DNA of 5,591 bases, taken from the NCBI GenBank assembly GCA_964440155.1, contig CAYTRH010000177.1:1-5591 (forward strand), read 5' to 3'. Shown here piece after piece: positions 1 to 5,591 of the stretch (the stretch's first letter is position 1; every line of letters starts with the position of its first letter). Source of the DNA: PFJX01 sp964440155. GTDB lineage: Bacteria; Pseudomonadota; Gammaproteobacteria; Burkholderiales; Thiobacillaceae. Both the position numbers and the translations under genes were made by a program. The notes under the pieces are model-generated. The model was not told the origin of the DNA and made no database searches. It saw nothing but the letters and a program-made list of their open reading frames with translations.

Positions 1-414
1 GAGCCGCGCGCGCCGGCGTGCGCCGCCGCCTATCCCGAGGACAGCCTGAGCTATCTCGGCAACGTGTTCAACGGCCGCGCGCGCGACTTCTACGCCCGTC
101 ACGGCGTGCGCCTGATCGCCGCCGCCTACGAGAGTCACGAGGAGACCGGCGACGTGCCGTTGATGATCACCCGCCACTGCGTGCGCTATTCGCTCAGCCT
201 GTGTCCCAAGCAGACGCGCGGTGTGATCGGGGTGCACGGCACCATCAAGGCGGAACCGCTGCGGCTGATCAACGGTGACGAGGAACTGACCCTGCGCTTC
301 GACTGCAAGGCGTGCGAGATGCACGTGGTGGGGCGCATCAAGCGCAACGTGCTGAAACAGCGTGCCCGCGACATGAAGGTGATGCCGCTGCGTTTCTATC
401 GCACGCGGCCTTGA
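1..414 (+). CDS. U32-family protein, C-terminal part (RlhA/YdcP-like), 5' end outside window
   Basis: Frame 1 is open from the first base to a TGA at 412-414, giving 137 visible residues; the start lies upstream. The sequence resembles the C-terminal end of large U32 'peptidase' family proteins of the E. coli RlhA/YdcP kind. Visible hallmarks are YLGNVFNGRARDFY, then MITRHCVRYSLSLCPKQ, then NGDEELTLRFDCKACEM. The two cysteines of the RHC..SLC block and the two of DCKAC are conserved-looking and could bind a metal or Fe-S cluster. Several U32 proteins (UbiU/UbiV, TrhP, RlhA) are known to carry [4Fe-4S] clusters and act in hydroxylation of RNA or quinones rather than proteolysis; RlhA makes 5-hydroxycytidine at C2501 of 23S rRNA. 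Assignment to RlhA itself is from remembered similarity of this tail, and the U32 core is not in the window. It is likely cytoplasmic. The next gene begins 16 bases after the stop on the same strand, suggesting co-transcription. Confidence 0.8.
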   Translation, partial: EPRAPACAAAYPEDSLSYLGNVFNGRARDFYARHGVRLIAAAYESHEETGDVPLMITRHCVRYSLSLCPKQTRGVIGVHGTIKAEPLRLINGDEELTLRFDCKACEMHVVGRIKRNVLKQRARDMKVMPLRFYRTRP

Positions 415-430
415 ACGCGCAGGCGTCGGC

Positions 431-1531
431 ATGCGCGACAAGTACATCCTGTTCGCGGTCAGCGCCATGGGCCTGGGCCATGTGCAGCGTTCATTGCCGT
501 TGATCCGTCATTTGTTGGCTGCCGGAAACGAGCTGCTGATCCTCAGTCATGGGCGCGCGCTCGACCTGTTGCGCCTGGAGTTGGCGGATGCCGCTGCTGT
601 GTGCTTCGAGTCGTTTCCGGACTATCCGCCGTTGCAGCGTGGTTCGGGCATCGCCCATTACGCCTATTACCTGCGCGATCTGCTGGCCATCGGTGCCTGC
701 ATGCGCCGCGAGCGGGTGTTCGTCGAACGACTCGTACGCGAACGGCGGTTCGACGCGATCGTTACCGACGGCCGCTTCGGCGTGTTCCTGCCGGATGTGC
801 CGACCTTCCTGGTCTGTCACCAGATCCGTATCCTGCTGCCGACGCTGTTGCGTCCCTTCCAGCCGCTGGCCGACCTGGCGCAATACCTGCTGCTGCGCAA
901 GTTTACCCGCGTGCTGGTGCCCGATTTCGCCGATGCCGATCAGTGCCTCGCCGGCCGGCTGTCGCACAACTGGATGGCGCGCGCCATCGCGCCGCTCTAC
1001 CTTGGCTACCTGTCGTCGCTGTGCGCCGGCGAGGCAACCAAGTCCATCGACGTGCTGGTCATTGCCGGCGGTTTCATCGAAGCCGAGCGCGCGAACTTCA
1101 TTGCCTGGGCGCATGATCGCCTGCGCCGGGTGCACGGGCGCGTGGTGCTGGTGCTGGGTGATACGCGCGCGCAGGCGGCCGGGGACGACGGCGTAGGCCA
1201 TGAAGTGCATGCCTGCGTGCACGGCGCAGCGCGCGATGCGTTGATGCGGGGTGCCCGGCTGATCATCGGCCGTGCCGGTTACACGACGGTGATGGACCTG
1301 TGCCAGATACGTGGGCGGGCGCTGCTGATCCCCACGCCGCGCATGACCGAGCAAGGCTATCTTGCCCGGCGTATCGCGCTCATGTGTCATCGACCCGGTG
1401 ATGTCGCCGGGCTCGACGCGGATGGCGTGTACTTCGATGCCGCGTCGCTGCCGCCCGCGTTGCGCGAGTGGAGCACGCAGGACTCCGTGCGCGTGTTCGC
1501 ACGCTATCTCGATGCCACGCTCGGCCCCTGA
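431..1531 (+). CDS. MurG-like GT-B glycosyltransferase (GT28-type C-terminal domain)
   Basis: This is a 366-residue protein, close to the usual size of MurG-like GT-B enzymes. The N-terminal Rossmann half opens with AVSAMGLGHVQRSLPL (residues 9-24), the glycine-rich GxGHxxRS loop of the family. The C-terminal half carries IIGRAGYTTVMDL (278-290) followed by LIPTPRMTEQGYLA (299-312). These match the nucleotide-sugar binding 'RaG..t..E/D' and 'P....EQ' signatures of GT28 C-terminal domains. A hydrophobic and basic stretch around residues 130-165 (HQIRILLPTLLRPFQP onwards) could touch the membrane, as in MurG, but no signal peptide or clear transmembrane helix is seen. The ATG at 431 is preceded by AGG at 421-423 with a 7-base spacer, a modest Shine-Dalgarno site. 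The enzyme should transfer a sugar from a nucleotide donor; donor and acceptor cannot be read. It is not MurG itself judging by context, since no division or cell-wall genes are nearby. The KpsS-like gene overlapping its 3' end suggests a surface polysaccharide or glycolipid role. Confidence 0.85.
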   Translation: MRDKYILFAVSAMGLGHVQRSLPLIRHLLAAGNELLILSHGRALDLLRLELADAAAVCFESFPDYPPLQRGSGIAHYAYYLRDLLAIGACMRRERVFVERLVRERRFDAIVTDGRFGVFLPDVPTFLVCHQIRILLPTLLRPFQPLADLAQYLLLRKFTRVLVPDFADADQCLAGRLSHNWMARAIAPLYLGYLSSLCAGEATKSIDVLVIAGGFIEAERANFIAWAHDRLRRVHGRVVLVLGDTRAQAAGDDGVGHEVHACVHGAARDALMRGARLIIGRAGYTTVMDLCQIRGRALLIPTPRMTEQGYLARRIALMCHRPGDVAGLDADGVYFDAASLPPALREWSTQDSVRVFARYLDATLGP

Positions 1532-2762
1532 CCGCGACGCCGCGCGGGTGATCTGCATGCTGCAGGGGCCGAGCGGCGATTTCTTCTGGCGTCTGCGCGC
1601 CCGTCTGCACGTGCACGGCGTGCGCGTCGTGCGCGTGAACCTGTGCGCGGGCGACCGCCTGGACTGGCCCGGTCCCGCCTTCGACTTCCGTGACACGCCG
1701 CAGCACTGGCCGACGTTCATCGAGCGCGTGATGCGGGCAGAGCGCGTGACCGATCTGCTGCTGTTGGGCGAGCAGCGCGACTACCATCGCGTCGCCATCA
1801 CCGCCGCCCGGCGTCTGGGCATCACCGTGACGGTGTGTGAACTGGGTTACCTGCGGCCGGACTGGCTGACGCTGGAACTGGACGGCATGTCCGCACAGTC
1901 CCGCTTCCCGCGCGAGCCCGCCCGGATCCGCGCCGCTGCCGCCGGTCTGCGCGCGCCCGATGGCGGACGTCGCTTCGACGGCGGATTCATGCGCGAGGCG
2001 CTGGCTGATGTCGCCTACCACCTGGCCAACCTGGCGTTCGGATGGCGCTTTCCGCATTATCGTTCCCATCTACCGGGGCAGCCGCTGTGGCTGGACCTCG
2101 GCATCGGCCTGCACATGCTGCGCGACAGGCTCACCCGGCGGGCGGTATCGCGGCGTGGCACCCGGCTGGCGGCGGCCGGGGAACCGTACTTCCTGCTGCC
2201 GTTGCAGATCGAGAGCGACTTTCAGTTGCGCGCCTACTCGCGCTATGGCGGCATCGCCGAGGTGTTGCGCGAGGTGGTCGCCTCGTTCGCGCATCACGCC
2301 CCACCACCGACGCGGCTGGTGATCAAGCCGCATCCGCGCGAGGTCGTCTGGCGCAGTTGGCGTGGGCTGGCCGATGAACTGGCGCGGGCAGGTGGCGTGG
2401 CTGATCGCGTGCATTATCTGGACGGTGGCGACCTGGATCGGCTCATCGCCGCGTCGCGGGGAGTGGTCACGGTCAACAGTACGGTGGGGTTGCAGGCGCT
2501 GCAGCACGGTCGTCCGGTCAAGACGCTGGGCGCGGCGGTCTACGACGTCGCCGGCATGACCCACGGTGGTGACCTTGATTCGTTCTGGACCGACCCGGCG
2601 CCGCCGGATGCGGCGTTGGTGCGCGATTTCGTCGCGTTGCTGGCCGCCAGCATTCAGGTTCGCGGCTCGTTCTACTCGCCCTCGGGCAGTGCGGCCGCGC
2701 TGGAGGAATTCGCCCGGCGTCTGGCCCTGGGTCGCGTCAACCAGGTGTGTGCGGACGCCTGA
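1512..2762 (+). CDS. KpsS/LipB-like capsular polysaccharide biosynthesis protein (putative Kdo-type glycosyltransferase)
   Basis: From ATG 1512 the protein has 416 residues; E. coli KpsS has about 390. Family landmarks occur in order: LQGPSGDFFWRL near the N-terminus (17-28), PLQIESDFQLRAYSRYGG (230-247), VIKPHPRE (about 270-277, His274-Pro275), VNSTVGLQAL (321-330) and GAAVYD (340-345), followed by a SFW element and a QVRGSFYSP tail. The HP and ST (Ser323-Thr324) motifs are those shared by capsule KpsS/KpsC proteins and bacterial sialyltransferases, where they bind the CMP-sugar donor. KpsS in E. coli starts the poly-Kdo linker on phosphatidylglycerol at the inner membrane face; a similar reaction here is inference. 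The 1512 start overlaps the upstream gene by 20 bases, fitting translational coupling, and keeps the beta-strand before LQGP. Alternatives are GTG 1548 and ATG 1557, and only 1557 has a good ribosome site. No KpsC or export genes are visible, so the glycan may not be a classical group 2 capsule. Confidence 0.85.
   Translation: MPRSAPDRDAARVICMLQGPSGDFFWRLRARLHVHGVRVVRVNLCAGDRLDWPGPAFDFRDTPQHWPTFIERVMRAERVTDLLLLGEQRDYHRVAITAARRLGITVTVCELGYLRPDWLTLELDGMSAQSRFPREPARIRAAAAGLRAPDGGRRFDGGFMREALADVAYHLANLAFGWRFPHYRSHLPGQPLWLDLGIGLHMLRDRLTRRAVSRRGTRLAAAGEPYFLLPLQIESDFQLRAYSRYGGIAEVLREVVASFAHHAPPPTRLVIKPHPREVVWRSWRGLADELARAGGVADRVHYLDGGDLDRLIAASRGVVTVNSTVGLQALQHGRPVKTLGAAVYDVAGMTHGGDLDSFWTDPAPPDAALVRDFVALLAASIQVRGSFYSPSGSAAALEEFARRLALGRVNQVCADA
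1547..1553 (+). promoter_or_regulatory. Shine-Dalgarno-like site inside the 5' end of the KpsS-like gene
   Basis: GGTGATC is complementary to the GATCACC segment near the 3' end of typical bacterial 16S rRNA. Aligned to the full anti-SD, it places the downstream ATG at 1557 at an ideal distance of about 8 bases. The upstream candidates ATG 1512 and GTG 1548 have no comparable site. It therefore argues for a start at 1557 (protein MLQGPSGDFF..., 401 residues). That start would shorten the first beta-strand of the KpsS fold, so I kept 1512 as the gene start with this as the main alternative. The match could be chance. Confidence 0.4.
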
Positions 2763-2771
2763 CGCGCCGTG

Positions 2772-4538
<1,767 letters not shown>

Positions 4539-4544
4539 GGGCGC

Positions 4545-4566
4545 GGAATACGGCAGCTGGAATACG
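4545..4566. repeat. 8-bp direct repeat in the aceF-lpdA intergenic gap
   Basis: GGAATACG occurs at 4545-4552 and again at 4559-4566 (CGTATTCC twice on the coding strand), with a 14-base period. The CAGCTG palindrome lies between them. The copies occupy much of the 49-base gap (4539-4587) just upstream of the lpdA start, where a ribosome site would be expected but none is recognisable. Function is unknown; it may be coincidence or the remnant of a small duplication. Confidence 0.5.
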
Positions 4567-4587
4567 AAGGGCGTGTGGGCGGCCTGG

Positions 4588-5591
4588 TCAGAGCAGCAGG
4601 CGGCGCACGTCGGACAGCATCAGACGCAGATGGCTGGTGAAGCGGGCGCCGTCGGCGCCGTCGATGACCCGATGATCGTAGGACAGCGACAGCGGCAGGG
4701 TCAGGCGCGGTTCGAAGGTCTTGCCCTTGTCGTTCCAAACCGGCTTCATGGCGCCGCGTGACACGCCCAGGATGGCGACTTCCGGGCAGTTGATGATGGG
4801 TGTGAAGGCGGTGCCGCCGATGCCGCCCAGGCTGGAAATGGTGAAGCAGCCGCCCTGCATCTCCTCGACCTTGAGCTTGCGCTCGCGCGCGCGCGCCGAC
4901 AGTTCGCCCAGTTCACGGGCGATGTCCAGCACGTCCTTGCGGTTGACCTCGCGGATCACCGGCACCACCAGGCCGTCCGGGGTATCTACGGCGAAACCGA
5001 TGTGGAAATACTTCTTCAGGATCAGGTGCTCGCCGTCCGGCGCCAGCGAGGCGTTGAACTGCGGATAGGCGCGCAGCGCATTGACCACGGCCTTGATCAG
5101 GAACGCCAGCAGGGTCAGCTTGACGCCGCGCTTGCCGGCCTCGTCCAGCATGGAGCGGCGGAAGTCCTCCAGATCGGTGATGTCGGCTTCGTCGAATTGG
5201 GTGACGTGCGGCGCGGTGACCCAGTTGCGGTGCAGGTTGGCGCCGGACAATTTCTTGATGCGCGACAGTGGCTGGGTGTCGATGTCACCGAAACGCGCGA
5301 AATCGACCACCGGTGGCGGTGCGACCTCCAGTCCGCCGGCTGCCGGACCGCCACCGGCCGGGCGGTTCAGTTCCGCTTTGATCCAGGCCTGGACGTCTTC
5401 CTTGAGGATGCGGCCGCGCGGCCCGCTGCCCTTGATGCGTGCCAGATCGGCGCCCAACTCGCGCGCGAAGCGCCGCACCGCCGGGCTGGCATGCGCCGGC
5501 TTGTCGGTCGAGAACTCGGGGCGCGCGGCGACCGGATCGGGACGTTCACGCGGCGCGATGGGCGCGGGCACTTCCGGTAGCGGCCGCGACG
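4588..5591 (-). CDS. aceF: Dihydrolipoamide acetyltransferase (pyruvate dehydrogenase E2), C-terminal part
   Basis: The frame stays open to the right edge, so the N-terminus is missing; 333 complete codons precede the TGA at 4588-4590. The product is the E2 core of pyruvate dehydrogenase, which transfers acetyl groups from lipoyl arms to CoA in the cytoplasm. About 30 residues of Pro/Ala-rich linker lead into the peripheral subunit-binding domain (ASPAVRRFARELGADL through KGSGPRGRILKEDV, roughly visible residues 33-71), which docks E1 and/or E3. A Gly/Ala/Pro linker follows, then the catalytic domain beginning near LSRIKKLSGANLHRNW. It includes FTISSLGGIGGTAF and the active-site DHRVIDGADGARF, with catalytic His at 4672-4674. 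The C-terminus DVRRLLL is typical of AceF. The lipoyl domain or domains must lie beyond 5591. APHVTQFDEADITDLEDFR and the adjoining lpdA favour the pyruvate complex over 2-oxoglutarate or branched-chain E2. The upstream gene outside the window is probably aceE, and the operon promoter is not in the window. Confidence 0.96.
   Translation of the reverse strand, partial: SRPLPEVPAPIAPRERPDPVAARPEFSTDKPAHASPAVRRFARELGADLARIKGSGPRGRILKEDVQAWIKAELNRPAGGGPAAGGLEVAPPPVVDFARFGDIDTQPLSRIKKLSGANLHRNWVTAPHVTQFDEADITDLEDFRRSMLDEAGKRGVKLTLLAFLIKAVVNALRAYPQFNASLAPDGEHLILKKYFHIGFAVDTPDGLVVPVIREVNRKDVLDIARELGELSARARERKLKVEEMQGGCFTISSLGGIGGTAFTPIINCPEVAILGVSRGAMKPVWNDKGKTFEPRLTLPLSLSYDHRVIDGADGARFTSHLRLMLSDVRRLLL

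Noticed and set aside
1362..1511. Upstream extension of the KpsS-like reading frame
   Set aside because: The frame is open back to 1362, but this would overlap the glycosyltransferase by 170 bases. The extra residues are Arg/Ser/Pro/Cys-rich and unlike the family.
491..1720. Minus-strand open frame of 409 codons opposite the glycosyltransferase
   Set aside because: It runs across two well-supported plus-strand genes, has low-complexity Arg/Gln/His-rich content and shows no known motif.
2733..2766. 7-bp inverted repeat CGCGTCA/TGACGCG at the convergent junction
   Set aside because: The 20-base loop is large, there is no T-run on either strand, and most of it lies in coding sequence; it is not a convincing terminator.
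4884..4896. Alternating CG run of 13 bases in aceF
   Set aside because: It is explained by consecutive Ala/Arg codons in a helical region of the E2 catalytic domain. It might be slippage-prone, but the frame is intact.

Overview
The window is GC-rich, tightly packed DNA from a proteobacterium. The best guess is Gammaproteobacteria, with Betaproteobacteria as the alternative. This rests on three things: an RlhA/YdcP-type U32 protein, a KpsS-type capsule glycosyltransferase, and a pyruvate dehydrogenase operon whose E3 carries its own N-terminal lipoyl domain. The sequence alone does not fix the genus. No RNA gene, IS element, CRISPR array, integration site or replication origin is visible, and no gap between genes exceeds 50 bases.

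Left half, plus strand (1-2762): three co-directional, closely spaced genes that look like one transcription unit. The first is the C-terminal part of a U32-family protein, cut by the window edge. Sixteen bases later comes a MurG-like (GT28-type) GT-B glycosyltransferase. Its 3' end overlaps, or nearly abuts, a KpsS/LipB-like capsular polysaccharide protein, probably a Kdo-type transferase. The last two suggest a small surface-glycan module. No other capsule gene (KpsC, ABC transporter, Kdo supply) is visible, so the product is unknown.

Right half, minus strand (2772-5591): the distal end of a pyruvate dehydrogenase operon, transcribed leftwards. aceF (E2), missing its N-terminal part at the right edge, is followed after 49 bases by lpdA (E3). 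E2 transfers acetyl groups to CoA from its lipoyl arm. E3 reoxidises dihydrolipoamide with FAD and NAD+. aceE would be expected beyond the right edge.

The two units converge at 2763-2771, with 9 bases between stop codons and no convincing terminator. Most of the window is ordinary metabolism. The least explained part is the U32-GT28-KpsS-like gene set. I found no clear evidence of a wholly new system.
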